Positions 1-8,476 of a stretch of DNA of 64,000 nt are shown here, in pieces. The DNA comes from Bog-756 sp963704615 (GTDB taxonomy: Bacteria > Actinomycetota > Acidimicrobiia > Acidimicrobiales > RAAP-2). A program made the position numbers and the translations under genes. Location of the stretch: positions 744,001-808,000 of the forward strand of contig OY969923.1 in assembly GCA_963704615.1 (NCBI GenBank). The letters are read 5' to 3'. Each line of letters starts with the position of its first letter. The stretch's first letter is position 1. The notes beneath the pieces were generated by a model. The model saw only the letters and a list, made by a program, of their open reading frames with translations. It was not told the origin of the DNA and made no database searches.

Positions 1-230
1 ACGAAGAGGTGACCCGGCTCCGCAACTACATCGACGCCAACCTCCAGGTCGAGGGGGACCTTCGCCGCGACGTGTCCCAGGACATCAAGCGCAAGATGGA
101 GATCGGCTGTTACCAGGGCATCCGGCACCGCAAGGGCCTCCCCGTCCACGGCCAGCGCACCCACACCAATGCCCGGACACGCAAGGGACCGAAGAAGACG
201 GTCGCCGGAAAGAAGAAGGTTCGCAAGTAG
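1..230 (+). CDS. rpsM: 30S ribosomal protein S13, 3' part only
   Basis: This is the C-terminal part of ribosomal protein S13, which sits in the head of the 30S subunit and contacts tRNA and 23S rRNA. The reading frame is open from the first complete codon at position 3 (EEVTRLRNYID), so the gene begins outside the window. The tail shows the S13 signature GIRHRKGLPVHGQRTHTNAR followed by a Lys-rich end. The stop codon (228-230) directly abuts the ATG of rpsK, the usual order of the actinobacterial alpha operon. Confidence 0.97.
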   Translation, partial: EEVTRLRNYIDANLQVEGDLRRDVSQDIKRKMEIGCYQGIRHRKGLPVHGQRTHTNARTRKGPKKTVAGKKKVRK

Positions 231-638
231 ATGCCCAAGACAACCAAGCCGGCCGCCGGCGCCCGGCGACCCCGCAAGCGGGAGCGCAAGAACATCACCT
301 TCGGCGTCGCCCACATCAAGAGCTCCTTCAACAACACCATCGTCTCGATCGCCGACCCCGAGGGCAACGTGTTGGCCTGGGCGTCGGCCGGTAACGTGGG
401 CTTCAAGGGATCGCGGAAGTCGACCCCCTTCGCCGCCCAGCTGGCCGCCGAGCAGTGCGCCAAGCGGGCCATGGAGCACGGCGTGCGCCGGGTCGATGTC
501 CTGGTCCGCGGCCCGGGCTCCGGCCGCGAGACGGCCATCCGCTCGTTGGCCGCCGCCGGCATCGAGGTGGCTGGCATCAAGGACGTGACCCCCATACCCC
601 ACAACGGCTGCCGCCCCAAAAAGCGGCGTCGGGTCTAG
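231..638 (+). CDS. rpsK: 30S ribosomal protein S11
   Basis: S11 forms part of the 30S platform near the E site and the mRNA exit. The 135-residue length is normal for actinobacteria. The N-terminus is basic and low in complexity, and the core contains NNTIVSIADPEGNVLAW and the C-terminal DVTPIPHNGCRPKKRRRV block typical of S11. The ATG follows the rpsM stop with no gap, so translation is probably coupled. It lies in the rpsM-rpsK-rpsD-rpoA-rplQ operon. Confidence 0.98.
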   Translation: MPKTTKPAAGARRPRKRERKNITFGVAHIKSSFNNTIVSIADPEGNVLAWASAGNVGFKGSRKSTPFAAQLAAEQCAKRAMEHGVRRVDVLVRGPGSGRETAIRSLAAAGIEVAGIKDVTPIPHNGCRPKKRRRV

Positions 639-653
639 GGAACGAGGTTCACG

Positions 654-1301
654 ATGGCTCGATACACCGGACCCGTGTGCAGGCTCTGCCGCCGCGAGAG
701 GACCAAGCTCTTCTTGAAGGGCGAACGCTGCTATTCCATGAAGTGCCCGGTCTCCGAGGCGGTGACCGATCGCCACAGCCGCGCCTACCCGCCGGGTGAG
801 CACGGGCGCGACCGGATGCGCCAGGGCTCCGAGTACCTGGGCCAGCTGCGGGAGAAGCAGAAGGCGCGCCGGATCTACGGGCTGTTGGAGCGACAGTTCC
901 ACAACCTCTACGTCGAGGCCAGCCGGGCCCCGGGTATCACCGGCGAGAACCTCCTGCGCATGCTCGAGCAGCGCCTCGACAACGTCGCTTTCCGGGCCGG
1001 GTGGGGGGCCAGCCGGGCCCAGGCCCGCCAGTTCGTCCGCCACGGCCACGTCCTGGTCAACGGCAAGCGGGTGACCATCCCGAGCTACCGGGTGCGCCAG
1101 GGCGACGTGGTCGCCCTCAAGCCGTCGTCACGGGAGATGTTCCACGTCCGGCGCAACATGGACACCCTCGACCGTCAGCTGCCCCCGTGGCTGGAGACGG
1201 TGGGCGACCGGTTCGAGGTCAGGGTGTTCTCCCTGCCGTTGCGCGAGCACATCGACGAGCCCGTCCAGGAGCAGCTCATCGTCGAGCTGTACTCCAAGTA
1301 G
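654..1301 (+). CDS. rpsD: 30S ribosomal protein S4, zinc-binding form
   Basis: S4 is a primary 16S rRNA-binding protein that nucleates 30S assembly. The 215-residue product has an N-terminal cysteine set C9-X2-C12-X13-C26-X4-C31, which marks the C+ (zinc-binding) S4 type. An S4 RNA-binding domain lies around residues 100-165 (NVAFRAGWGASRAQARQFV, HGHVLVNGKRV). The C-terminus is IVELYSK. It starts 15 nt after rpsK. Some actinobacteria carry C- copies instead or as well; only this one is visible here. Confidence 0.98.
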   Translation: MARYTGPVCRLCRRERTKLFLKGERCYSMKCPVSEAVTDRHSRAYPPGEHGRDRMRQGSEYLGQLREKQKARRIYGLLERQFHNLYVEASRAPGITGENLLRMLEQRLDNVAFRAGWGASRAQARQFVRHGHVLVNGKRVTIPSYRVRQGDVVALKPSSREMFHVRRNMDTLDRQLPPWLETVGDRFEVRVFSLPLREHIDEPVQEQLIVELYSK

Positions 1302-1359
1302 TCCTTCGCACATCCCTTACCGACAACGCGCACACCACGCCTGAGGAGTCACGATCAGC

Positions 1360-2298
1360 ATGCTCATCATCCAACGCCCCACCGTCGAGATCGTCGGTGA
1401 AGAAGAGGACAACCGCCAGCGGTTCGCCGTCGGGCCGCTCGACCCCGGATTCGGGCACACCCTGGGAAATTCCCTTCGCCGCACCCTTCTCTCGTCCATC
1501 CCCGGGGCATCGATCACCCAGGTCCGGTTCGACGAGGCCCTCCACGAGTTCACCACCCTCCCCGGGGTCAAAGAGGACGTCACCGACCTCATCCTCAACC
1601 TGAAGGACCTGCTGTTCCGGGTGCACAGCGACGAACCGGTGACCATCCGGTTGGACAAGCGCGGTCCCGGGGACGCCACTGCGGCTGACCTCCAGGTGAC
1701 CGCCGACGTCGAGGTGCTCAGCCCCTCCCAGCACATCGCCTCTCTCAACGCCAAGGGCCGGTTGGCCGTCGACCTCACCGTGGAGCGGGGTCGGGGCTAC
1801 CTGTCGGCCGACAAGTCCAAGCGCTCGGCCACCATCGGGGTGATCCCGGTGGACGCCATCTTCTCGCCGGTCCGCCGGGTGGCCTTCACCGTCGAGCCGG
1901 TCCGGGTGGAGCAGTCCACCGACTTCGACCGGTTGGTCCTCGACATCGAGACCGACGGTTCGCTCACCCCGCGGGAGGCGCTGGCCTCGGCCGGCGACAC
2001 CCTCCGCACCCTGGTCGGGCTGGTGGCCGACCTGGAGGACGAGCCCATGGGGCTCGAACTGGGCGAAGTGGGCACCGTCGGCACCGGCTCGCCCGACCTC
2101 GACCTGCGTATCGAGGACCTCGACCTCACCGAACGGCCGCGTAACTGCCTCAAGCGGGCCCAGATCAACACCATCGGCGAGCTGGTCGACCGCACCCTCG
2201 ACGATCTGCTCAACATCACCAACTTCGGACAGAAGTCGCTCGACGAAGTGCTCCAGAAGCTCGACGAGCGGGGCTTGTCCCTGCGGGTGAAGGACTGA
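1360..2298 (+). CDS. rpoA: DNA-directed RNA polymerase subunit alpha
   Basis: The alpha subunit dimerises to scaffold RNA polymerase, and its C-terminal domain contacts UP elements and activators. The 312-residue product has the N-terminal dimerisation domain (FGHTLGNSLRRTLLSSIPGA near residue 30) and, after an acidic linker, the alpha-CTD from about residue 245 (LDLTERPRNCLKRAQINTIG, then NFGQKSLDEVLQKL). A 58-nt gap separates it from rpsD, and rplQ follows 9 nt later, as usual. Confidence 0.98.
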   Translation: MLIIQRPTVEIVGEEEDNRQRFAVGPLDPGFGHTLGNSLRRTLLSSIPGASITQVRFDEALHEFTTLPGVKEDVTDLILNLKDLLFRVHSDEPVTIRLDKRGPGDATAADLQVTADVEVLSPSQHIASLNAKGRLAVDLTVERGRGYLSADKSKRSATIGVIPVDAIFSPVRRVAFTVEPVRVEQSTDFDRLVLDIETDGSLTPREALASAGDTLRTLVGLVADLEDEPMGLELGEVGTVGTGSPDLDLRIEDLDLTERPRNCLKRAQINTIGELVDRTLDDLLNITNFGQKSLDEVLQKLDERGLSLRVKD

Positions 2299-2307
2299 GC
2301 AGGCGTC

Positions 2308-2661
2308 ATGCTCGGTACTCCGAAGAAGGGCCGCCGGTTCGGCGGGAGCTCGGCCCATCAGAAGGCGATGATGGGCAACCTGGTGGCCTCGCTCATCGCG
2401 GCCGAGTACCTGGTCACCACCGAGGCGAAGGCCAAGGCCCTCCGCCCGGTGGCGGAGAAGGTGATCACGGCCGCGGCCAAGGGGGGCATCGCCCGCCAGC
2501 GGAACGTGGTGGCGTTCATCCGGGACAAGGACATGGCGGCCAAGCTGTTCGCCGAGATCGGTCCCCGCTACGCCGACCGGCAGGGTGGCTACACCCGGAT
2601 CCTCAAGCTGGGCAATCGGATGGGTGACAACGCTCCGATGGCCCGCATCGAACTGGTGTGA
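2308..2661 (+). CDS. rplQ: 50S ribosomal protein L17
   Basis: L17 lies near the peptide exit tunnel of the 50S subunit. This is the short 117-residue form (MLGTPKKGRRFGGSSAHQKA at the start, TRILKLGNRMGDNAPMARIEL at the end), without the long acidic C-terminal extension found in many Actinobacteria. Its TGA overlaps the GTG of truA in a GTGA junction (2658-2661), which suggests translational coupling. Confidence 0.97.
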   Translation: MLGTPKKGRRFGGSSAHQKAMMGNLVASLIAAEYLVTTEAKAKALRPVAEKVITAAAKGGIARQRNVVAFIRDKDMAAKLFAEIGPRYADRQGGYTRILKLGNRMGDNAPMARIELV

Positions 2662-3545
2662 GCTCCTCCCCCCGATCCGGGGGGGCGGACGTAACGACCG
2701 TCCGGTGGCGCCTCACGGTCGCCTACGACGGGTCGGGCTTCCATGGGTTCGCCGCCCAGGAGGGCCAGCGCACCGTGGCCGGCGCCCTGGCCGGGGCCTT
2801 GGCCCGGATCACCCGGTCCTCGGTCGCCCTGACCTGTGCCGGCCGGACCGACTCGGGGGTGCACGCCCTGGCCCAGGTGGTCCATTTCGACCTCCCGGCC
2901 GACCGTTCCGCCGGCCTCGATCCCGACGCGCTGGTCAAGTCCTGCAACGCCATGCTGGGCCCCTCGGTGGTGGTCCAGGCGGCCGAGGTCGCCCCTCCCA
3001 GTTTCGACGCCCGCCGGTCGGCGACCTCCCGCCGCTACCGCTATCTGGTGGTCAACGCCCCGGTGGCCGATCCGCTGCTGGCCGGCCTGGCCTGGCAGGT
3101 GGCCGATCCGCTCGACCTCCGGACCATGGCCGCCGCCTCCGACTCCCTCCTCGGCGAACACGACTTCCGGGCCTTCTGCCGGCGGGTGCCGGGATCGACG
3201 GCCGATCAACCGATCAACCGCCGGGTGATCGATGCCCGGTGGACCCGGTTGAGCGGAACGGCCCCCGCGGTCCCCGGGGAGGGTGGGCCACACTCCGGGG
3301 ACGAACCGGTCGGTTGTGCGGCCCTGGTCCCCCCGGTGGGGAGCCTGTGCGCCTTCGAGATCGAGGCCAATGCCTTCTGCCACCAGATGGTGCGGTCCCT
3401 GGTGGGCACCCTGGTCGATGTGGGCCGGGGTCGCCTGTGGCCCTCCGACGTGCTGGCCATCCTGCGCTCCGCCGACCGTCAGCAGGCCACCCAGCCGGCT
3501 CCTCCCCACGGCCTGTGCCTGATGGCCGTCCGTTACCCGAGGTGA
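2658..3545 (+). CDS. truA: tRNA pseudouridine(38-40) synthase TruA
   Basis: TruA isomerises uridines 38-40 in the tRNA anticodon arm. The GTG start overlaps the rplQ stop by 4 nt, and no other start is available before the conserved core. The catalytic aspartate is D65 in CAGRTDSGVHA. The C-terminal domain carries FEIEANAFCHQMVRSLVGTL. The protein is 295 residues, with an extra Gly/Pro-rich stretch of about 25 residues around 200-230 that most TruA proteins lack. TruA after rplQ is the standard actinobacterial order. Confidence 0.95.
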   Translation: MSSSPRSGGADVTTVRWRLTVAYDGSGFHGFAAQEGQRTVAGALAGALARITRSSVALTCAGRTDSGVHALAQVVHFDLPADRSAGLDPDALVKSCNAMLGPSVVVQAAEVAPPSFDARRSATSRRYRYLVVNAPVADPLLAGLAWQVADPLDLRTMAAASDSLLGEHDFRAFCRRVPGSTADQPINRRVIDARWTRLSGTAPAVPGEGGPHSGDEPVGCAALVPPVGSLCAFEIEANAFCHQMVRSLVGTLVDVGRGRLWPSDVLAILRSADRQQATQPAPPHGLCLMAVRYPR

Positions 3546-3716
3546 GCGGTTTGCCTGACCGGGTCGTTTGGTCGTATCCTGGGCGGTCGCCGGGTTGGGC
3601 CCTGGTCGGCCGCATGGCGGGCGGTGACGCCGCTCCGATGCAGCCCCGGTGGCCATTCGTCTTCGCTGCGATCTCGAGGTGCCCGGACGCCCGGCACCAC
3701 TGAACAAGGAACCCCA

Positions 3717-4184
3717 TTGCCCACGTACTCGCCCAAGCCTGCCGACATCACCCGCGCCTGGCGCATCGTCGACGCCGACGGCCTGGTGCTGGGCCGACTG
3801 GCCACCGAGGTGGCCTCGCTCCTGCGGGGCAAGCACAAGCCCACCTTCGCCCCCCACATGGACACAGGCGACCACGTGATCGTGGTCAACGCCGACAAGG
3901 TCGTCCTCACCTCGGGCAAAGCGGAGACCAAGCTCTCCTACCGGCACAGCGGTTACCCGGGGGGGCTCCGGGCCACCCGGACCAGTGACCGGATGATCGA
4001 CCACTCGGATCAGGTGGTGCGCGATGCCATCTGCGGGATGCTCCCGAAGAACCGTCTCGGGCGCCAGATGGCCACCAAGCTGAAGGTCTACGCCGGGCCC
4101 GACCATCCTCATGCCGCCCAGTCCCCCGAACCCCTGGATCTCCCGGACGCACGCCGCACCGCGTCGACCCGGAGCGGTGCCTAG
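3717..4184 (+). CDS. rplM: 50S ribosomal protein L13 (TTG start)
   Basis: L13 is an early-assembling 50S protein. I place the start at TTG 3717 because an AAGGA ribosome-binding site lies 5 nt upstream (3706-3711) and the product then begins MPTYSPKPADITRAWRIVDA, where L13 proteins normally begin. The open frame extends further 5', but that part (from 3624) looks non-coding. The 155-residue protein contains RLATEVASLLRGKHKPTF and GMLPKNRLGRQM. The tail after residue 135 is unusually long and basic. It is followed by rpsI. Confidence 0.95.
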   Translation: MPTYSPKPADITRAWRIVDADGLVLGRLATEVASLLRGKHKPTFAPHMDTGDHVIVVNADKVVLTSGKAETKLSYRHSGYPGGLRATRTSDRMIDHSDQVVRDAICGMLPKNRLGRQMATKLKVYAGPDHPHAAQSPEPLDLPDARRTASTRSGA

Positions 4185-4234
4185 TGCACCGTCGTTGACC
4201 CGTCGCCCCACCCATCGAACGCGAGGAACACGTC

Positions 4235-4633
4235 GTGGCCACTGCCGCACCCATCACCCAGACCACAGGCCGCCGCAAACGGGCGGTCGCCCGGGTACGG
4301 ATCCGCCCCGGCCAGGGAACCATCACCGTCAACGACCACAAGTTCGAGGACTACTTCACCTCGGCGACCCATCGGATGATCGTGACCGAGCCGCTGCGCC
4401 TGACCGACACCACCGAATCGTGGAACATCGACGTGACCATCGACGGCGGCGGGGTGTCCGGACAGGCCGGCGCCTTCCGACTGGGGATCGCCCGGGCTTT
4501 GTGCGAGCTTGACCCCGAGTTGCGGGCCTCGCTCAAGAAGGCGGGTTTCCTCACCCGGGACGCACGGGAGAAGGAGTCGAAGAAGTACGGACTGAAGAAG
4601 GCTCGCAAGGCTCCCCAGTACTCCAAGCGGTAG
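4235..4633 (+). CDS. rpsI: 30S ribosomal protein S9
   Basis: S9 has a C-terminal tail that reaches the P-site tRNA. The 132-residue product shows TGRRKRAVARVRIRPGQG near the N-terminus and ends in KKARKAPQYSKR, the invariant S9 tail with terminal Arg. The GTG start at 4235 is preceded by GAGGA at 4222-4226. It follows rplM, its usual partner, by 50 nt, and glmM follows after 4 nt. Confidence 0.97.
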   Translation: MATAAPITQTTGRRKRAVARVRIRPGQGTITVNDHKFEDYFTSATHRMIVTEPLRLTDTTESWNIDVTIDGGGVSGQAGAFRLGIARALCELDPELRASLKKAGFLTRDAREKESKKYGLKKARKAPQYSKR

Positions 4634-4637
4634 GCCG

Positions 4638-6005
4638 GTGCCTCGCATCCGGTTCGGCACCGACGGCGTGCGGGGCGTCGCCAACGTCGAGCTCACCCCC
4701 GAGTTGGTCCTGGCCCTGGGCCGGGCCATCGCTCGCACCATCACCGCCACTACCTTTGTGGTGGGCCGGGACACCCGGCGCTCGGGGCCGATGCTGCAGG
4801 CCGCCCTGTCGACCGGCCTGGCCGGCGAAGGGGCCGACGTGGTCGACGTCGGGGTGTTGCCCACCCCGGCCGTGGCCTGGCTCTCCGCCGTCCGTGGTGT
4901 CCCCGGCGTGGTGGTCTCGGCCTCCCACAATCCCTTCGCTGACAACGGGATCAAGGTGTTCGCCGCCGGTGGGGCCAAGCTCGACGCCGAGCTCGAGTCG
5001 GCCATCGAAGAGGAATTCGATCGCATCGTCGATCCCGTGGTCAAGGGGCCCCGCCCGGTCGAGGGTCACGGGGTCGGCGCCCTGACCGCCGAAGCCGACA
5101 ACGGCAACGCCTACGTCGATCACCTGGGCTCGTTGCTGGAGGGGCGGACGCTGGACAGCCTGTCGGTGGTGGTCGACAGCGCCAACGGGGCCGCCTCGGC
5201 TCTGGCCGCCCACGCCTTCGAGCGTCTGGGGGCCGAGGTGCTGGCCATCGGCTGTGACCCCGACGGCACCAACATCAACGCCGGGTGCGGATCGACCTCG
5301 ACCGACACCCTGGCCCGGGCCGTGGTGGAGCACCAGGCCGACCTGGGTCTGGCCCTCGACGGGGACGCCGACCGGCTGTTGGCGGTGACCGGCGACGGCA
5401 CGGCGGCCAACGGCGACGAACTGTTGGCCCTGTTCGCCCTCGACCTGGCCGAACGCGGCCAACTGGCCGGTAACACCGTGGTGGTCACGGTCATGACCAA
5501 CCTCGGGTTCCGGCGGGCCATGGAGGAGCGGGGGATCGTGGTCAAGGACACGCCGGTCGGGGACCGCCACATTCTGGCCGCGCTGGACAAGGACGGGTTC
5601 GCCCTGGGCGGCGAGCAGTCGGGGCACATCATCTTCCGGCGGCTGGCCACCACCGGGGACGGGCTGCTGACCGGCCTGGTGCTGGCCGACCTGGTGGCCA
5701 GGAAGCAGAAACCGCTGGCCGAGCTGCTCGAGGGGCTGGTCACACCGATCCCCCAGGTACTGGTCAACGTGCCCGTGCCCAACACCGAGCTGTTGGCCAA
5801 CGCCGAGGCGGTGTGGTCGGCGGTGGCCGAGGAGAGCGCCCGGCTCGGCGATAGCGGCCGGGTCCTCCTGCGGCCGAGTGGGACCGAGCCCCTGGTCCGG
5901 GTGATGGTGGAGGCGGCCGGCGACGGGGTGGCCGACGAGATCGCCCAGCGGCTCTCCAGCCTGGTCGCCTTCGAACTGCAGGCCGCGGCCGCCACCCCCG
6001 GGTGA
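4638..6005 (+). CDS. glmM: phosphoglucosamine mutase
   Basis: GlmM converts glucosamine-6-phosphate to glucosamine-1-phosphate for UDP-GlcNAc and peptidoglycan synthesis in the cytoplasm. The 455-residue product begins RIRFGTDGVRG. It has the phosphoserine loop VSASHNPFADNGIKVF (phospho-Ser 96), the metal loop DGDADRLL and the C-terminal phosphate-binding RPSGTEPLVRVMVE. It starts at GTG 4638, 4 nt after rpsI. The end of the gene forms a hairpin (6001-6034) that is probably a terminator. glmS, the preceding enzyme of the pathway, is next. Confidence 0.97.
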   Translation: MPRIRFGTDGVRGVANVELTPELVLALGRAIARTITATTFVVGRDTRRSGPMLQAALSTGLAGEGADVVDVGVLPTPAVAWLSAVRGVPGVVVSASHNPFADNGIKVFAAGGAKLDAELESAIEEEFDRIVDPVVKGPRPVEGHGVGALTAEADNGNAYVDHLGSLLEGRTLDSLSVVVDSANGAASALAAHAFERLGAEVLAIGCDPDGTNINAGCGSTSTDTLARAVVEHQADLGLALDGDADRLLAVTGDGTAANGDELLALFALDLAERGQLAGNTVVVTVMTNLGFRRAMEERGIVVKDTPVGDRHILAALDKDGFALGGEQSGHIIFRRLATTGDGLLTGLVLADLVARKQKPLAELLEGLVTPIPQVLVNVPVPNTELLANAEAVWSAVAEESARLGDSGRVLLRPSGTEPLVRVMVEAAGDGVADEIAQRLSSLVAFELQAAAATPG

Positions 6006-6034
6006 TCGGGGCGGTCCCTCCGTCCCCGATCACC
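6001..6034 (+). terminator. hairpin at the end of glmM
   Basis: GGTGATCGGGG (6001-6011) and CCCCGATCACC (6024-6034) form a perfect 11-bp stem with a 12-nt loop. The 5' arm includes the glmM stop codon. There is no U-tract, which is common for high-GC actinobacterial terminators. It separates glmM from the glmS promoter. Confidence 0.6.
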
Positions 6035-6082
6035 ACGACCGCCCAGCGACCGGCCTGGAGCGTCCGGGGTCCGGTTGGCCAC

Positions 6083-6088
6083 TAGCCT
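6083..6088 (+). promoter_or_regulatory. -10-like hexamer for a leaderless glmS transcript
   Basis: TAGCCT lies 8 nt before the glmS ATG (6097). A transcript starting 7 nt after the hexamer would begin within 2 nt of the start codon. No Shine-Dalgarno sequence is visible. Confidence 0.55.
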
Positions 6089-6096
6089 TCCCACCC

Positions 6097-7983
6097 ATGT
6101 GCGGCATCATCGGGATCACCTACGGCCCGGGGAGCTCGGGGAAGGGGCCCGCTGACCGTGAGGTGCTCGGGGTCCTGCTGGAGGGCCTGTCCCGACTCGA
6201 GTACCGCGGCTACGACTCGGCTGGGCTGGCCCTGGTCGGGGCGCCCGGGGACGGGGGTTTGTGGCGAGCCCGGGCCGCCAACGGCACCCGGTCCCTCGAC
6301 GACCTGACCAAGCGGGTGGAGGGAGCCCCCGGTGGGGCCACGGCGGGGATCGGACACACCCGATGGGCCACCCACGGTGGCCCGACCGAAGGCAACGCCC
6401 ACCCCCATGTCGACTGCTCCGGTCAGATGGCCCTCATCCACAACGGCATCATCGAGAACCACGTCGAGCTGACCGACGAGCTGACCGCCGCCGGGCACCG
6501 CTTCGAGTCGGAGACCGACACCGAGGTCCTGGCCCACCTGGTCGAGGTGGCGTTGGCCGCCGACCCCGACGCCGGCCTGGTGGGTGCGGTGCGGGACGCC
6601 CTCGGTCGGGTCCGGGGGGCCTTCTCGGTGGCCGCCGTCCATGCCGACCAGCCTGATCTGGTGGTGGCCGCCCGGCGGACCTCGCCCCTGGTCATGGGGG
6701 TCAGTGCCGATGCCGCCTTCCTGGCCTCGGACATCCCGGCCATCCTGGGGCTGACCCGTGAGTTCTACGTGCTGGAGGACGACCAGATCGCCGAGCTCCG
6801 ACCAGGATCGGTGCGGGTCACCACCTTCGACGGCACCGAGGTCACCCCGGACCGCCTGACGGTCGACTGGGACCTCGACGCCGCCCGCAAGGACGGGTTC
6901 CCCGACTACATGAGCAAGGAGATCCGCGAGCAGCCCAAGGCGGTGGCCGACACCCTGCTCGATCGGCTCCTTCCCGACGGGACGCTGGTTCTCGACGAGG
7001 TCCATATCACCAGCGAGGAATTCCGGGCCTTCAACAAGGTGTTCATCGTGGCCTGCGGGAGCAGCTACCACGCCGGTCTGATGGCCAAGTACGCCATCGA
7101 GCACTGGGCCCGCCTGGCCGTGGAGATCGACATCGCCAGCGAGTTCCGCTACCGCGACCCGGTGCTCGACTCCCGCACCCTGGTCATCGGGGTGAGCCAG
7201 TCGGGTGAGACGGCCGACACCATCGAGGCGGTCACCGAGGCCCGGCGACTGGGGGCCAAGGTGCTGGTCATCTCCAACGTGGTCGACTCGTCGATGGCCC
7301 GCAAGGCCGACGCCGTCCTCTACACCCGGGCCGGCCCGGAGATCGGGGTGGCCGCCACCAAGACCCATCTGGCCCAGATCACCGCCCTGGAGATCCTCGC
7401 CCTCTATCTGGGTCAGGCCCGGGGGACCCTGGCCCCGGCCGACGCCCGGGCCCTGCTCGGGGCCATGGGCGTCCTCCCCGACCAGGTGGCCCTGGCCATC
7501 GAGCGCGCCCCCGAGGTGGAAGCGGTGGCCGCCCGGTACAAGGACTCGCCGTCGTTCCTCTTCCTCGGGCGCCAGGTGGGCTACCCGGTGGCCCTCGAGG
7601 GCGCCCTCAAGCTCAAGGAGCTCTCCTATCTCCGGGCCGAGGGGTTCCCGGCCGGCGAGCTCAAACACGGCCCCATCGCCCTGGTGGAACCGGGGACGGT
7701 GGTCATCGGCGTGGCCACCCGCACGCCCACCTGGGAGAAGATGATGGTCAACGTGGCCGAGGTCAAGAGTCGGGGGGCCACCGTGGTGCTGGTGGCCAAC
7801 GACGGCGACGAGGAAACCGCCCGCCACGCCGACGCCGTGCTGTGGGTGCCCGAGACCACCTACCTGTTCGCACCCATCGTGGATGTGGTGCCCCTCCAGA
7901 TGTTCGCCTACTCGCTGGCCCGCCTCCATGGTCACGACGTCGACCGTCCTCGCAATCTGGCCAAGGTGGTCACCGTCGAGTGA
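6097..7983 (+). CDS. glmS: glutamine-fructose-6-phosphate aminotransferase (isomerising)
   Basis: GlmS makes glucosamine-6-phosphate from fructose-6-phosphate and glutamine, the first step to UDP-GlcNAc. The protein starts MCGIIGITYG, so Cys1 of the mature enzyme is the amidotransferase nucleophile. The class II glutaminase domain spans about 1-240 (GHTRWATHGGPTEGNAHPH). Two SIS sugar-isomerase domains follow (CGSSYHAGLMAKY, then GRQVGYPVALEGALKLKELSY). It ends in PRNLAKVVTVE. A short Gly/Ser-rich insertion follows the N-terminus. The stop overlaps acpS in a GTGA junction. Confidence 0.97.
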   Translation: MCGIIGITYGPGSSGKGPADREVLGVLLEGLSRLEYRGYDSAGLALVGAPGDGGLWRARAANGTRSLDDLTKRVEGAPGGATAGIGHTRWATHGGPTEGNAHPHVDCSGQMALIHNGIIENHVELTDELTAAGHRFESETDTEVLAHLVEVALAADPDAGLVGAVRDALGRVRGAFSVAAVHADQPDLVVAARRTSPLVMGVSADAAFLASDIPAILGLTREFYVLEDDQIAELRPGSVRVTTFDGTEVTPDRLTVDWDLDAARKDGFPDYMSKEIREQPKAVADTLLDRLLPDGTLVLDEVHITSEEFRAFNKVFIVACGSSYHAGLMAKYAIEHWARLAVEIDIASEFRYRDPVLDSRTLVIGVSQSGETADTIEAVTEARRLGAKVLVISNVVDSSMARKADAVLYTRAGPEIGVAATKTHLAQITALEILALYLGQARGTLAPADARALLGAMGVLPDQVALAIERAPEVEAVAARYKDSPSFLFLGRQVGYPVALEGALKLKELSYLRAEGFPAGELKHGPIALVEPGTVVIGVATRTPTWEKMMVNVAEVKSRGATVVLVANDGDEETARHADAVLWVPETTYLFAPIVDVVPLQMFAYSLARLHGHDVDRPRNLAKVVTVE

Positions 7984-8465
7984 GCCGGGGCGACCGGGCC
8001 GCTCCGCTGTCCGCCCTTCTGGACGGGGCCGTTGCCGAGGTGGTCGGAGGTGAGGCACGGGCGGGGACGGTGGTCGGGGTGGGGGTCGACGCCGTCGACG
8101 TGGAACGGCTCGGCCGGATCCTGGCCCGCCGGACCCGCCTGGCCGGTCGGCTCTTCACCGGGGCCGAGCGGGCCTACGCGGCGCGCGCGATCGACCCGGT
8201 TCCTCGGCTGTCCACCCGCTTCGCGGCCAAGGAGGCGACCATGAAGGCGCTGGGCGTCGGCCTGGGGGCCTTCCCCTTCGTCGACGTCGAGGTGGTTCGC
8301 CACGGGCTCGACGGGCCCGCACTGGTGCTGCACGGCGCGGCCCGGGCCCGGGCCGACAAGGTCGGCGTCGTCCGCTTCCACCTCTCCCTCACCCACACCG
8401 ACCAGGTGGCCCTGGCTCTGGTCGTCGCCGAGGGACGGTCCCCGGGTCGGATGGCAAAGCCGTAA
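7980..8465 (+). CDS. acpS: holo-[acyl-carrier-protein] synthase
   Basis: AcpS transfers 4'-phosphopantetheine from CoA to ACP. The core VVGVGVDAVDVERLGRIL holds the metal-binding Asp, and RFAAKEATMKALG holds the second acidic site. Starting at GTG 7980, which overlaps the glmS stop by 4 nt, gives 161 residues, with about 30 more at the N-terminus than a typical AcpS. An in-frame GTG at 8070 would give the usual length. I keep the overlapping start because such junctions recur here, but the internal start is possible. Confidence 0.88.
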   Translation: MSRGDRAAPLSALLDGAVAEVVGGEARAGTVVGVGVDAVDVERLGRILARRTRLAGRLFTGAERAYAARAIDPVPRLSTRFAAKEATMKALGVGLGAFPFVDVEVVRHGLDGPALVLHGAARARADKVGVVRFHLSLTHTDQVALALVVAEGRSPGRMAKP

Positions 8466-8468
8466 CGT
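8463..8468 (+). promoter_or_regulatory. -10-like hexamer overlapping the acpS stop, for nnr
   Basis: TAACGT, whose TAA is the acpS stop codon, lies 8 nt before the nnr ATG (8477), the same spacing as at glmS. There is no Shine-Dalgarno sequence. A leaderless nnr transcript is inferred. Confidence 0.45.
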
Positions 8469-8476
8469 CGACGCCG

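Noticed and set aside
2589..4250. 553-codon minus-strand open frame opposite truA and rplM
   Set aside because: It has no recognisable domain, is Gly/Arg/Pro-rich as expected of a shadow, and lies opposite conserved genes.
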